The position numbers were made by a program, and so were the translations under genes. The notes beneath the pieces were generated by a model. It worked only from the letters and a program-made list of their open reading frames with translations. It was not told the DNA's origin and did not search any database. From Nymphaea colorata (Eukaryota > Streptophyta > Magnoliopsida > Nymphaeales > Nymphaeaceae), in NCBI RefSeq assembly GCF_008831285.2, contig NC_045138.2:7717205-7781204 (forward strand): DNA of 64,000 nucleotides, read 5' to 3'. Within the stretch, counting starts at the first letter, position 1; each line of letters opens with the position of its first letter. Of the stretch, positions 23,027 through 34,825 are shown piece after piece.

Positions 23027-24626
23027 TTGCCATCAAGAAGGAAAGAATTTGAAATTGCCACAGGAGTGCAAGTCAACGCTGCAATGTCTAATTTTTTTGG
23101 TTTTGCAATGGAGAAACAGAAACTGCAAGTCAGATTATGTCAATGGAATTCTAGAATTTTATCTTATGCTGAAAAATTATGTCCCATTAAACCAATCCTT
23201 GCTGCATTACCTTGTTCTTAGTTCATGGTTCTGAAATGTCTGGTTTCTGTTATTTAAGAAACTAGAAGACATTATGATTAAAATTCTTGTGGGGAGACTT
23301 AGACATTTCTCGTAAGATGCATCTTATATTTGCTCAGGTGGTGTCCTGAAAGATGCAGTTGAGAAATATAAGACCAATGGGGATAGGTGGATTTAGGTCT
23401 GGGCATTGGCCCCACCAGATGTCTGAAACCCGAGCTCGGGCCCAGCTCGATGTTCGAAACCTGAGCCTCAGGATAGCCAAATAAACTATATATTATTGTT
23501 AAATACAAAATAATATAAAAAATAAATCGGCCTGGCCTGATACATTATCGAGCTGACTCAGGCCTTCCCGATACATTATTAGGCCGACTTGAGCTGCTTT
23601 TTTCGAGCCCAAGCCAGAGGGTACCAGGTACCCATCGGGTACTCGGGCCCGATGGGCAGGGTTAGGTGGATTCATTTTTGCAATATTATTAATGGCAGAA
23701 GAAGATGTTTTATGTTAGAGGCATAATCGAACTCAAATTGAAGACAGACATCAGATGTGGGAGCACTTTAAGACTCGGCGAACTGTGATGAAATGGCGGA
23801 AATGGATTTTGTATTTTAAATCCTTATGTGTCTGCTGGTTTGTGTACATTGGCAGTCATGGGAGATTACCTACAAATGTTAGGTTACAAATATTAGGATT
23901 CTCCTTAGCCTCTGTCTATCTCCTTTGCAAGAAAGCTACATATGATCAACAACATGTTTTACTTGCTTGTTCGCATACTTTGAAATTTTGGAGGTTTATA
24001 TCTTCGAAGTTTGGGATATTCTTTACTCTTAAAAATGATTTTTGCCCAACTTTAATTTGGTGGTTTAGAAGGAAACTCTTGTGCAAAAAGTTCAAGTTTT
24101 GCTTGAACCTTTGTGTCAATATAATTGTGTGTAAAGTCTGGGGATTAAAAAATCTTTACTCCCACAAAGAGGTTTACAAATCTATTGACAAAAGCTAAAA
24201 AATTGGTATGGCAGGCTTGTGTGGACATTATTATGAAACAAAACCGACCTAACCAGATGCTGCTTGCTGTTAATCCCTATGGGGAGTAGTTATATGATAG
24301 AACTTGCTTCTTGGAAAACTGCAGCAGGCATTTGTTGTTCTAGCATTCTGTGGCATAATCAAGAACTAGTAACTAATCATTCAATACTGAATTGCAAAGT
24401 TGGGGAACATACAAAATCGATCATTTGCCAATCTTTACTTCGACATGTTCCCAATTGTCATGCTTGTATTGCCCTCAGAGCCAACAATTCAAGATACAAA
24501 TCTTGGTTTCATCAATTCAAAGAACTCATAGTGTTGAATAATATGCAGTTTGTGGATAGAACTCCCTCTAATTTGGTGATTTGTAATTTTGTTTTTTTTT
24601 TGTGGTGTAATAACTTTACTGTTTGA
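23027..24626 (+). mobile_element. LINE remnant 2 with zinc-binding and possible RNase H regions
   Basis: At 23080-23220 the frame reads QVRLCQWNSRILSYAEKLC and PIKPILAALP, the conserved stretch after the RT core of plant LINEs. At 23850-24100 GRLPTNVRLQILGFSLAS, CKKATYDQQHVLLACSHTLKFW resembles the zf-RVT domain with a degenerate first cysteine pair. At 24264-24560 a further frame may be a decayed RNase H domain. Frames are split by stops, and a 271-bp P element sits at 23394-23664. Inactive. Confidence 0.8.
23394..23664. mobile_element. P-family GC-rich hAT-type MITE with perfect 8-bp target duplication
   Basis: Flanked by GGTGGATT at 23386-23393 and 23665-23672. Left end TAGGTCTGGGCATTGG; right end, read inversely, TAACCCTGCCCATCGG, an imperfect inverted repeat. 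The interior holds CCCGAGCTCGGGCCC and GGTACCAGGTACC self-complementary words. 271 bp, non-coding, inserted in LINE remnant 2, so it is younger than that LINE. A possible relative starts near 50060. Confidence 0.88.
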
Positions 24627-24854
24627 GGATGCTATGACCTGAGATTCCATTTGGTTGTAAGAACAAACGTTCTTAGAACACGTCCTTAAAACATGTGTTC
24701 TAAGAATAATGAGTTCTTATTCATAAGAAAATGTTGTAATTTTGTTTGTCGTTTGTTTGCTTGCTTGGATATAAAGACAAATAGACAATATGTTCATACC
24801 TTGCATGACATTTGTTTAAACCATATGATGGACATATTTAGTATGTGCTTTGCA

Positions 24855-25375
24855 TCTCTCTCTCTCTCTCTCTCTTGTATAAATGACTTAAAATTTACAA
24901 GCAATAAAAAATACATATAAAAGTATTCATAAAACAAAGCCAATACAAATACAAAATCTTTCACTTTTTCTCTCTCTCTACACATACACATGGCCTAAAA
25001 CCCACATAGTTAAAAAAAAACTAATAAAATATATAAAAATCAGATGAGTCAATAAAAATACACAATATAGACATCTCTATCTTCTTCTTTGTCTCTCTTT
25101 TTTTCTCTCTACACATGCAAAATAACTTAAAATATTCCACATGGTAGAAGAAGAACCTAATAAAATATGTAAAAAAACAGAATAAAAAACAAAAATACAC
25201 ATAGGTTCTCTCTCTCTCTCTCGCTCTACATGTAAAACCACTTAAAATCCACATAGTCAAACAAAAACCTAATAAAATATGAATACAATAAAACATGTGA
25301 AAAACATAAAAGGCCATAACAAAGAACTCTGGTATATGTCTCTCTCTCTTCCTACATGTACGGACACGATGCTAT
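24855..25375. repeat. Degenerate minisatellite, period about 113-128 bp
   Basis: Units start with CT-rich runs near 24855, 24968, 25096, 25207 and 25338, then a CTACACATG-like word, ACTTAAAAT, CCACATAGT and CCTAATAAAATATG. Four units and part of a fifth. Frames read through it (24794-24991 and 25021-25317, -) encode only low-complexity peptides. Confidence 0.82.
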
Positions 25376-27108
25376 GAACATTCAATCAGCTAATGAGGAA
25401 ATCTTAATGTTAATCAAACATTCTCAGTCAAAAAGACATTATTGAATGTCAAACTTAAACCTTAGTTAAACCTATAAATGAATAAAAGTTTGCAGAAAAT
25501 GAATGTTTGATTTAAGGCGAGGATCATGGATGGTTTAACGGCGGATCTAGTCGCAAGATGCCGGTAGATGAGCAGCAAAGGCAGGCGGTAAAATGAGACG
25601 TCATCTTTCCAGAAATATCAATCGGCAGTGTCATCTCACAATGAAAATAGAAAAGGGGGAAAAGTAAAACAGGTGTAAAAAAAAAAAGAAAAAAATCAAC
25701 CGGAAAATGGAAACATAAATCTGGTGGGTTCCAAGCCTTTGTGACTCCTGCTTCAACAAGAAAATTAAGGGAAAAAAAGAGAGTGAGAATTTAGAATACA
25801 GGGTGACAACTTAGAAAAACAGAGTGAGGACTCAGTCATGACAGTCTCAAATCTCGACCACACTATTTTGTGAACACCCACTAACAAGGCTCAAGACCTA
25901 TGTCACATGAACTCTTCAAAAAAGGAGCCGCATCCATGTCAACACGGCGCTCATGCCGGTGCGATTTCGACACACACATCAACTGCATCTTTTTTTATGA
26001 AGATTTTTTCTATTTTTTTTCTTCTTCTCTTTGTCTCTTTTTTTGTTTATGTATAGTAATAAAAGGAAAAAAAAACAGATTGAACTAACAAACAAGTTAA
26101 AATTATATATGTTATGAATACATACATATATATACATATAATAAATATATTATACATATATACCCTCACCGCACCCTTTCACCGAAATTTTTTGTGATAT
26201 GCCACACCTGCACCCACATCCGCACCTGCACGAGCACCCGCTCCCAGCACTAATGTGACATAGCTCAAGACCTCATTTGAAGGGCTACAGTTTATGAAAA
26301 TTATCCCACTGCTATTGATTTTCAGTAAAGAATACCCATATCCGTGATTACAGCACGATCTTAAAGTTTCTTTCACTTGTCTTGTCCACATGATCGGACC
26401 TGCCACTAATTCAATTTGATTTGTCCAATTCAAGCTGATTCGAGACAATTCATTGGGTGAAAGAAAGCCACTGAAGAAGGGATGAAAACCTCTTCCTTTC
26501 CTTCTATCCTTGGGGTTTAGGGCTTTTCGAAGACTTGGGTAGAGTTATGGTATGTCGATCAATTATTGGGTGAGTCTTAAGTTTGTCACTGTCTGCAGTT
26601 TATGAGAGTAGCACTTGTGAAAATCAAACTAATGTTGTACTATTAATATGTCCGTTGCTCGTGACAAATACCCAATGCGCTTTGGGGCTAACTTGAGCCG
26701 ATTATACTTATACTGATTTTACTAGTGGAAGGAAGAAAAAAAGCTTCCTTGGGAGGATAGCGTATAATTTCAACGCTGCATCTTTGACTGCAGTTAAAAA
26801 TGTAAATGAATAGGGTGCAACTGGTTGTCCTGATTTTAGATCCATTTAGTTGGTTGTAGTAAAAAGTTTATTGATTGATTCTCTCCCAGCTGGGTTGCAT
26901 GGGACTATTAATTGGATTTAGATTTTGTATGCAGCTTTATAACTGCACTTGAATATTAGTTTGATATCATGCTAATTAAGATTAATAAAGATTCGCCCTA
27001 ATTGCATGCAAACGTCAAATCTTATGCTAGTCGGATCCAAATTATGTTTAAAAATATAGAATTTGGGTTAGAATTTTAAATTGATTGCTTGTAGTCTGAT
27101 CAAATTTA
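25376..27108. other. Unassigned spacer
   Basis: No gene recognised. A short C-rich run at 26203-26250 (CACCTGCACCCACATCCGC type) yields a GAGARAGADVGAG peptide in a 89-codon frame at 26179-26448 (-), which looks like low complexity. TATA-rich text at 26110-26165. Confidence 0.5.
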
Positions 27109-27525
27109 GGACACATTTGACAGCCTTGAATTTTGATTCTAAGATTAAAATTCTAAAAGCTAAATTCCACCTTACACTGGAATTAGAATGAAAATTCTAG
27201 TTCTAGTTTTCCTTTGTGTTTGATAGTATGGAATTTTGATTCCAGAATTGAAAATGATCTGTTTGATAAAATATGAATTAATGAAACAACGATTAGAATT
27301 CTAGATTGATGAATTAAAGATATCATGACATGTACCATAAAGAGAGATCAAAAAATTCTAAAATTCTGGAATGATGATTCCACCCGATTTCAGAATTTTG
27401 ATTAAAAAATGAGCCTATGATTCCAAAATCAAATTTTTTTTGTTCGATAACACAATTCCCATTTCAGCAAAAGTAAGAATTTTAATCCAGAATTCCACAC
27501 TTACCTGCCGCATCAAACATTCCCA
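27109..27525. mobile_element. Candidate MITE rich in GAATTTTGATTC-type words
   Basis: The left edge GGACACATTTGACAGCC and the inverse of the right edge (GGGAATGTTTGATGCGGC) are similar. The interior repeats GGAATTTTGATTCCAGAATT-like words in both orientations, as in foldback elements. No target duplication could be fixed, so both the class and the limits are uncertain. Confidence 0.45.
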
Positions 27526-27618
27526 AGGGAAGATTCTAGCCCAAAGCTGAACTGGTTACTTATCCTTTATGCAGGTCTGATATATAAGGGTCTGACTCAA
27601 GGGTGGATACTTTGCAAA

Positions 27619-27624
<6 letters not shown>

Positions 27625-27667
<43 letters not shown>
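27625..27667. repeat. (AT)n microsatellite
   Basis: About 21 AT dinucleotides without interruption. Confidence 0.97.
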
Positions 27668-27670
<3 letters not shown>

Positions 27671-27919
27671 TTCATTTTTTCTAAAAAAATTCATTTTATG
27701 TTTGATTCTTTACATTAGAATTAAAACAAGCTTTTTTTTTTATGTTAGCCTCAATATGCATGATGCTCACAAATGATCAAATTAAATAACCATGTCTACT
27801 TGTTTGACAACGACAGAACTACGCCAACCTCTTCCGCATTTACATGGTTATAGCGACTTATATCCTCCTTCCTGTCTAAACTTTAAGATTTGACATTCTA
27901 CGGAAGTACTTTCAGTTAA

Positions 27920-28095
27920 GGGCAGAGCCAGAAAAATTTGGTTGTAGGGCCAAACCATACTTTCAAAATTTTAACAGGGATCGAAATTGAATTTTTCAAA
28001 ATTTTTTATATATGTGAAAACTAAAATTTTTGAAATTTACCTTTGAATTTTTTAAAATCTGAAGGTGAGCCAAGGCCCCCTTGCATGTGCCCCTA
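27920..28095 (+). mobile_element. Y-family repeat (copy Y4)
   Basis: Begins GGGCAGAGCCAGAAAAATTTGG and ends GAGCCAAGGCCCCCTTGCATG, with TTTCAAAATTTT and AAATTTTTGAAATTTACC inside, in register with Y2. Confidence 0.72.
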
Positions 28096-28771
28096 CTTTC
28101 AATTAAAGAAATTAAATTTGTTTTCATTCAACAGTAGATGTTGATTGCCCCACAAGACTGAGCCACTGATCAATTAATTGATATTACCATAAGGTCGGTT
28201 CTTTGATTAGGCCGGTCGGCGGTCGAGATCTTTGGGTGTCACGATCCCTGTCATTTTAGTGGCACCGGAGTCTGTACGAACCGGTGGGGCCGACAAATCG
28301 ACTTTGATTGTGCAAAAGAGAAGAAAAAACAAGTTGAACAATGTTCGCTAATCAGTAGCTAATTTTGATGACAGGAGACTTAATTTTCAGGATTAATAGA
28401 TTTCTTAAAACTAGCTTTGATGCTGAAAGCATAATGATATCCAATGGGGCCAACTTTGACAAAGTAGGTGTTTATCAATGTGATGTTTTAGTTAACATGT
28501 TTTCAAGTTTCAACCCATGCCTCTTGTCCCATGTGGAAAACTTTGTCTTCTCTTTGTCTCACCTCCTGTTTTTCATTCAATTCATTCATGCTCTCGAATG
28601 AAATGGAGCCACTTTGATTGACGTGAGTCAATTGTACTTTAGTTCGATTCCCATGGGTGTCATTGATCTGCTAATGCCGACCTAGCCTTGATCAAGTGGG
28701 TTTACTAGATCTAGATGTTTGTGGGCTATGGAGATGTAAACCTAACCAATATCATTAATAATATAGGTGTC

Positions 28772-28920
28772 CACCCCCGGGGGTTGGGGTGGAATTTACA
28801 TGCAAGTTTAAAAAATTTTTGCTTTATCCTATATAAAAATTTTGAGAATGGTATTTTAGTCCTTGTCAAAATTTTGAAATTATAATTCAACCCCCTCATG
28901 AAAATTTCCTTGCGGTGTCC
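28772..28920 (-). mobile_element. Y-family repeat, inverted (copy Y5)
   Basis: Contains ATTTACATGCAAGTTTAAAA, CCTATATAAAAATTTTG, TTTTAGTCCTTGTCAAAATT and AACCCCCTCATGAAAATTTC, the complement of the Y order seen at 21073. The stretch 28100-28770 contains no recognisable feature. Confidence 0.7.
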
Positions 28921-29391
28921 ATCAACCCCGTATCCTATTAAATATCTGTTGACACGGCCTCACACCAACTAGTATATTAATAAAATAATAGAATAATAAT
29001 TTTATTTCTTTATATTGTTTTCTTGTGGCCGATACCATGCACCTGATGCACACTGACTTGTATTGCTGGTACCTTGCTTTACTGAATATTTGAATGGTGG
29101 TGAAATTTATTTAGAATAAGTTTCATTGGAGAATTTGTCAGAAGAGAATTGCACATCAAAAATGCTGGGGCTTGTTTCCAAAGAGACTTGATAATGGAAC
29201 ATGGATATTGATCATGAGATCGTCTTACAACTTTCAGTGCTGGTATTAGGGCAGAGACTGGTAGGCAGTCTGTTTTCATTTTAAATTCGTATGGTATTAA
29301 TTTCATTGTACTGCAAAAAGTGAACCACCAACACGTAAGTTGAACCGCGGCAGGAGCAGCATCTCCAGGCACCAAAATTAGGCCATGTACT

Positions 29392-29555
29392 TTAGGGTCG
29401 TTTGAAAACAATAACAGTATATTAGTATGTTAATTTTTCATGTATCTAACCTAAAAATTTGTTGGATTCATTGGACAGTTTAAAAAATGTTCTATTGACA
29501 ATAGTAACAGGTGCATGGAATAGTAACATACTGTTACTGGTTCCAAAAAATATAG
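29392..29555. mobile_element. V-family inverted-repeat element (copy V3)
   Basis: Left TTAGGGTCGTTTGAAAAC then AATAACAGTATATTAG; right ATACTGTTACTGGTTCCAAA, its diverged inverse. Internal TTCATGTATCTAACCTAAAA matches V1 and V2. Confidence 0.68.
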
Positions 29556-29654
29556 GAAGAAAAGATTGGGTAAGCACTTCAACTCACTTATTGACATGAA
29601 ATACTCCATTTACCCAAAACTATAACTTTTCTCATAATTGAGTAGTTTCTTAAG

Positions 29655-29679
29655 AATAATAATAATAATAATAATAATA
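29655..29679. repeat. (AAT)n microsatellite
   Basis: About eight AAT units. Confidence 0.95.
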
Positions 29680-31230
29680 TCTCCTCCTTGGAAAGGTGAA
29701 TCCAAGGTGTTCTTGTTCTCGCGTTTACCTTGACTGAGGTTTCATATGCTTATAAAATTTTCTTGTTTGTCATCGACTTCTTTTTTTTCTTCTTCTTCTA
29801 GATGAAGCAGAAAAAAAGAAAGCACAAAGATTGTCCTTTTAGAGAAAAAAAGAGTTAGGCTGGATGTCCCATTTGGTAAGAAAATTTCCCATGCCAGCCC
29901 CAATTCATCGACTTCCAATTGACTTGACTTGCCACTGTGGAATCATTAATAATAAAAAAAATATATTGTATACAACATTAACATCTTTAGAAGCAAAAGA
30001 AAAAGTTGTGAATTAATACTGGATGATTAAGGTATCCATATCTTTTTCCTTTTTTCTCAATTATGTAAAAATATCAAAAGTTACTATCTATATATATATA
30101 TATAAAACCAGACCCTTTCAGTGTGTGATTGTTGAAGTGCTTTGCTAAGCTATCCAACCTTATAGATATTATCTAAGTGAGAAACATATACTGAGTTAAT
30201 TATCTTAAGTGCGCCATTTGGGGTCGTCTCCTTTGTTTGTTTTTGTTTCCCTCAGTTGTAGGCCATACATGTACACTGCTACTAGAAGCACTGCTTTGGA
30301 TACCAATCCCTGATCTTATGTGCTCTTCAATTATGCTTCAGAGAGACGGTGACAAGTGAAAGAACTTGTCCCTTACCAACCACACAAGGAGACATAAATA
30401 AGGTAGAGAAAGAAAACCCATAATAATAAAAACATACATACACAGGCTACTGACATATTCATCCCTAACTTGGGGAGAGCCAATCATATTAGACTTCGGA
30501 TAAGCTTATCAAGATATAAACTTAATTTCTTCTAATAAAATAAGACTTTCATAATGGGCCACGCTTAGGCTAAATAAGTTAGACTCTCATGCCCAGGAAA
30601 ATTCTCTTCAGATTTTTTCTTTGTTTTTTTTTTTAATCAGCTTGCTTTTATCATTCTCTCATTTGCTACTGTTGGAATCAGGGATCTTTTTTTGTCCTAG
30701 GAAAGATCTAGTTAAAAGAAAGAGAGTGGGGGGAATCATGGATCAGAAATTAAAACTCAAGCATTTTAATGTGGTTCTGTAAATATTGAATCAACCCATG
30801 AATCTCTCACTCACTTGTAAATGACTACTGAGGTGGTTCCACTATGTATAAAATCATTTGGGTACATCATTTCTCCCTTGATTCAAGAGGTTTTTGTAGA
30901 TGTTAGGGATAGCCTTTCCAGATTCTTCAATGATATGGTTTCCATATTTTTTCACCTTCCTTGATCTAATCGGTGAGACGAGCTGGGCAAGTTTACTTGC
31001 CTTGTCTTTAGTAACTACCAACACCTTGCTTGCCTTAGCCGATGATCGACTTTCTCCAACATCCCCACTCAAGTTGAATGTGCCATTAGAAAGGTTGAAC
31101 TTGCTGATCAAAAAATTGATCATTCGAAGATATGTATTTCACATCTACTTCACATTTAGCAGGTTGCACAGGTTGAGAGGCTAAAAAGGATGTTGCTCCA
31201 AAATTATTGCACCATATAAAAGCACTTTCA
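29680..31230. other. Unassigned spacer with one unrecognised 89-codon frame
   Basis: The frame at 30854-31123 (-) gives a lysine- and serine-rich hydrophilic peptide (SSAKASKVLVVTKDKASK). It has no domain I recognise, no intron or promoter context, and may be a retroelement scrap. Otherwise AT-rich DNA. Confidence 0.45.
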
Positions 31231-31576
31231 ATCATAGTCACACAAAACACTTTTTTTCTACAAAAAATGCGAAAAAACTTGATAAATTAAATTGCCATTT
31301 AAATGTTAAAAATGAAAAAAAAAACACGTTTTAACGCATTTTTTTCACTTTTTCATTTTTTTCAGTTTTTTTTTTCATTTTTTATTTGTTGTAAATCTAC
31401 TTATCTTGTGATGTTTGTGTTATTAGTTTTTCACTTATTTTATTTTTTCTTCCATTTTTAGTTTTTTAAAATTTTTAAAAATTTACCATATTTTTCTCAT
31501 TTTTTTCAAGCTTACCGTACTATACCTGAGAAAAACTTTGCCGTTTAAAACACTGAGACGTTATTTGTGACTATAG
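31231..31576. mobile_element. W-family AT-rich inverted-repeat element (copy W1)
   Basis: Left end TCATAGTCACACAAAAC; right end TTATTTGTGACTATAG, its inverse. The interior has AAAACACGTTTTAACGC, long T runs and a GTTTAAAACACTGAGAC block near the right end. About 345 bp, no coding frame, no clear target duplication. Copies W2 and W3 lie at 50494 and 51307. Confidence 0.75.
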
Positions 31577-32358
31577 TTTTGAGCTTTTTAACTCCTTGAG
31601 ACCCATGTTATTTCAGCAACAACGTTGCTGGAAGGATGATACTCAGCTTCAGTACTTGATCTAGGGACCATAGATTGTTTCAACCCTAAATAAAATGCAA
31701 TACTATCAAGAATAGAAAGAACGATTTGGGCACATGGTCATTGATCATTAGGTCATTAATGCACCACATTTGAACTCAGCAGTTGCTTCTTTTTTTTTTG
31801 CCAGGTTCTTATTCTTTGTTTATTCATAGCTAGTTACAAATTTCAGCTAATCTGGATTCCCTACCATTTATATAAGTTGCACCCGCCCTAATTACCATGA
31901 TTAGTCCGTTAAGACTATTCAGCTGATCTATTCTGTTGGCTGATCCAAGTAGCTTGAAGGTTTTTTACTTTTGATTCGAATTGAAAGCTATATGCATGGC
32001 TAAAATGCCTTTCTTCAAGATTTGGATTCACTTAACTATAGGAGGAGAGCCATATGCATGCACTTGAACACCCACCATGCTCTCCATATGACACAAAGCT
32101 ATATAAGGGAATCCTTGATTGTTCGTCATAAAAATCTTTAGGATTTGAGAATCATAGATTTCAGATGATCAGACCCTCCCCCTTCGATCTTAAATAAAAG
32201 ATAAAGTAAAGATTGATTGTTGATCGGACCTAAGACATTTAGTTGGATGAACTATTGGTTTCACCATGGATTCGGCATAAGTATGCCACATTTGATCAAC
32301 ATAAGATCCATTGATTGCAAATTTGAAGCGATCAAACAGCGCCAAATTTTTTCCTTAG

Positions 32359-32500
32359 TAGGGGCTGGCAGGACCCATGTATTTTGAAAATTAATTTTTA
32401 CTATGAAATTTTTCAAAAATTGTAATTTGGATACATAAAGATTTTGCAAATATAGTAGCCCTCTAAAACAGGTTCTAGCTCGACCTCCACTCATTTACCT
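32359..32500 (-). mobile_element. Y-family-like fragment (copy Y6)
   Basis: TAGGGGCTGGCAGGACCCATG, then TTTTACTATGAAATTTTTCA and a decayed CGACCTCCACTC end. Weakest Y copy. Confidence 0.45.
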
Positions 32501-32559
32501 TGTTAAACTTGTTTTGTTAAGTCCATCTCGTTTCATTACATCGTTTAGTGCTACTTGCT

Positions 32560-32747
32560 TAACTATTCCCTCATTATATTTCAGCATTCATTACGTAGTC
32601 AAGCCGAGTCGCGTTTAAATGAGTTGACTTTTTGCAACTAGAACTTGACTTGTTTAACATTTCTGCTTACATTTGAACTTGAGTTTGACTTGTTTATAAG
32701 TTGAGCTCGAGCTTATAGCTTGACTCATTGTGCAGCCCTACCTCCAT
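32560..32747. mobile_element. G-family CGAG-rich fragment
   Basis: GAGTTTGACTTG, TTGAGCTCGAGC, AGCTTGACTC words and a right end TGTGCAGCCCTA, the inverse of TAGGGCTGCACA, close to the terminus of the full G copy at 47275. The left end is not identifiable. Confidence 0.6.
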
Positions 32748-33132
32748 CTCTTGCTACAGGTAAAAATGAAAGGATAACCACACCCAAAAAAGAGAAGCTG
32801 GAAAGAGGCACATTGTGGCCTCTGGTTGATCAAAGCTGGTTATATGCGCCATATTGGTGCATAAAATTTCGTGCACCAGTATGGTTAATGACAAGAATAC
32901 CCCTCATTTACACAAAAAAGACAATTTTTTTGGTAAAATAAAAATAAAAATAAAAAAGTGAAATGACTACAACAGGCATGTTTTTTTTTTAATTACAAAA
33001 ACATCCTCTTTCTTTTACTGCATATGTAAGATGTGCACACATAATGGTGTACGCAACCTTTACAAACATGGATTTGCTGAAGTCTCAATAGTGGTTTGTC
33101 TGTTATGATGAGAAAAAAAAAATTGGAAACCC

Positions 33133-33313
33133 CCAGGTGCGGAGCGAGGATTTTCGAACAGTCCAATCTCTGGATTCGGGTGGGGCCAAACTGAATTTGA
33201 ATCCAAACAATACATGACGGAACTAAAAATTTTTCAATGTTAATTTTTTTCAATTGGTTGGGGTGGAGCCATGGCCCAAGCGCACCCCCCTCCCCCTCTC
33301 CCTCCGCACCTGG
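33133..33313. mobile_element. Y-family element with perfect 12-bp terminal inverted repeats (copy Y7)
   Basis: Ends CCAGGTGCGGAG and CTCCGCACCTGG are perfect inverse copies. Flanks GGAAACCC and AAACCACT share AAACC, which may be a remnant target duplication. Interior includes GGGTGGGGCCAAACTG and ACTAAAAATTTTTCAATG. 181 bp. Confidence 0.7.
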
Positions 33314-33990
33314 AAACCACTGAACATGTTTTTGCTTGCTTTTGGATTTCCATGAAATGTGACATCGATACCACTTGTACTTGGCAATGAAATTCTCAGC
33401 CAACCAATCACAATGTTTTCGTCATTACTAGACTCACCAAACAATTTCCAACCACACTAACCACCTGTTGGACTTTACTGTTTCATTTATTAGTCAAGAG
33501 CCTTTCGGACCAACATAAGGAAGGTCTGTTCTTTAGTGATTTTCTGATAACATGTAAAAACCAAATTATATATATATATATATAAGAACACAAGTGTTTT
33601 GAATGTTTGATGACTCTAAAAATTAAAAAAATTACTAAAAACACTATAAACTGTTGCTAAAAGCATTAAAAAATGTCTTCGTACCATAAAGCATTGCTAA
33701 TGCCTCCGTAGCAACTGTTTTTAGCAATATATATATTTTAGTTTTTAGCCATCAGGCATAATTGAATCCTCATAAATATGTGTGTGTGTATTGTTGGCCG
33801 ATTGAAATCTATATCTAAAAATTAGATTTATGAGCATTAGCAAGTTTATACTAAAACAATAGTTGATGATGGTTTTAGCAAAAGTTTGTAGTGCTATATT
33901 AATGGATTTTTTAAATTTTTTACCAACCAGCAGTATTCGGGCATCCATATGATCTGAATCATCCTCTCTCTCTCTCTCTCTCTCCCTCTC

Positions 33991-33995
<5 letters not shown>

Positions 33996-34052
<57 letters not shown>
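33996..34052. repeat. Compound (TA)n(TG)n microsatellite
   Basis: About 16 TA then 13 TG units, preceded by a CT tract at 33965-33990. Confidence 0.97.
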
Positions 34053-34053
<1 letters not shown>

Positions 34054-34791
34054 CCTGCATGTATTCAATCTGTTTTTTTTTTTAATATTTTTCTTTCATT
34101 TTTTTACAGTTTGTCTTATCAATGTAGACCTTACAATTTATGAATCCATAAAAAAATACTAATATATAAATAAGATTAATTAACGAGGTGTGAAGATTAA
34201 TTAACCAGGAAAATCCCAAAATGTATTTTTTCTACTAATTCAATATATGTTCATTCAATTATATGTTCATATAAATGTCAGCACTTTTTTTAACAGCAAA
34301 GAACTAAGGTGACAAGTGCACCCAACCTTTTCTTCATCCGAGGGAGAGAGAAAAAGTAAAAAATCACTTTCTTTAGCAAATTTCAGAATTATAATTCCTC
34401 TTCAAACTGAAATGAAAAAAATTTAGGTTTCAGTTTTGTAATTCAAGAAACAAATTGCCTGGTTTGTTTAATAATTCCAACTTTTTAAAAAGTGAACATT
34501 TAGATTCTAAATGTCTAGCACCTAACAGTCTACAACAAGTCTTTAAATGTCTAGCACCTAATAGTCTCTCTCGATATCATGTCTTTCTCACTATCTATTA
34601 AGGCACTAGACAAATACAGAACAATCTCTACCCTTGGTATTTTTTAGAATAACAGTTGAAAAAAAAAAACAGAAAGAAAAGACAGTGGAAACATTTTTGT
34701 TATTTAATATTAGTTCTTTTTTTTTCTTATTATTTTTCTTTCAGCCACCAATACAAAAATGTTTATTATTTGTCTAGCATCTAACAAACAT

Positions 34792-34825
<34 letters not shown>

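Noticed and set aside
24671-24705. Short hairpin (TCTTAGAACACGT against ACATGTGTTCTAAGA)
   Set aside because: Arms of 13 nt with a mismatch and a very short loop are too small to support a transposon or RNA gene call.
24855-25375. CRISPR-like spaced repeats
   Set aside because: Units are continuous degenerate tandem repeats in plant nuclear DNA, not short identical repeats with unique spacers.
26179-26448. 89-codon frame with GAGARAGADVGAG peptide
   Set aside because: The motif comes from a C-rich simple run, and no domain, promoter or second exon is visible.
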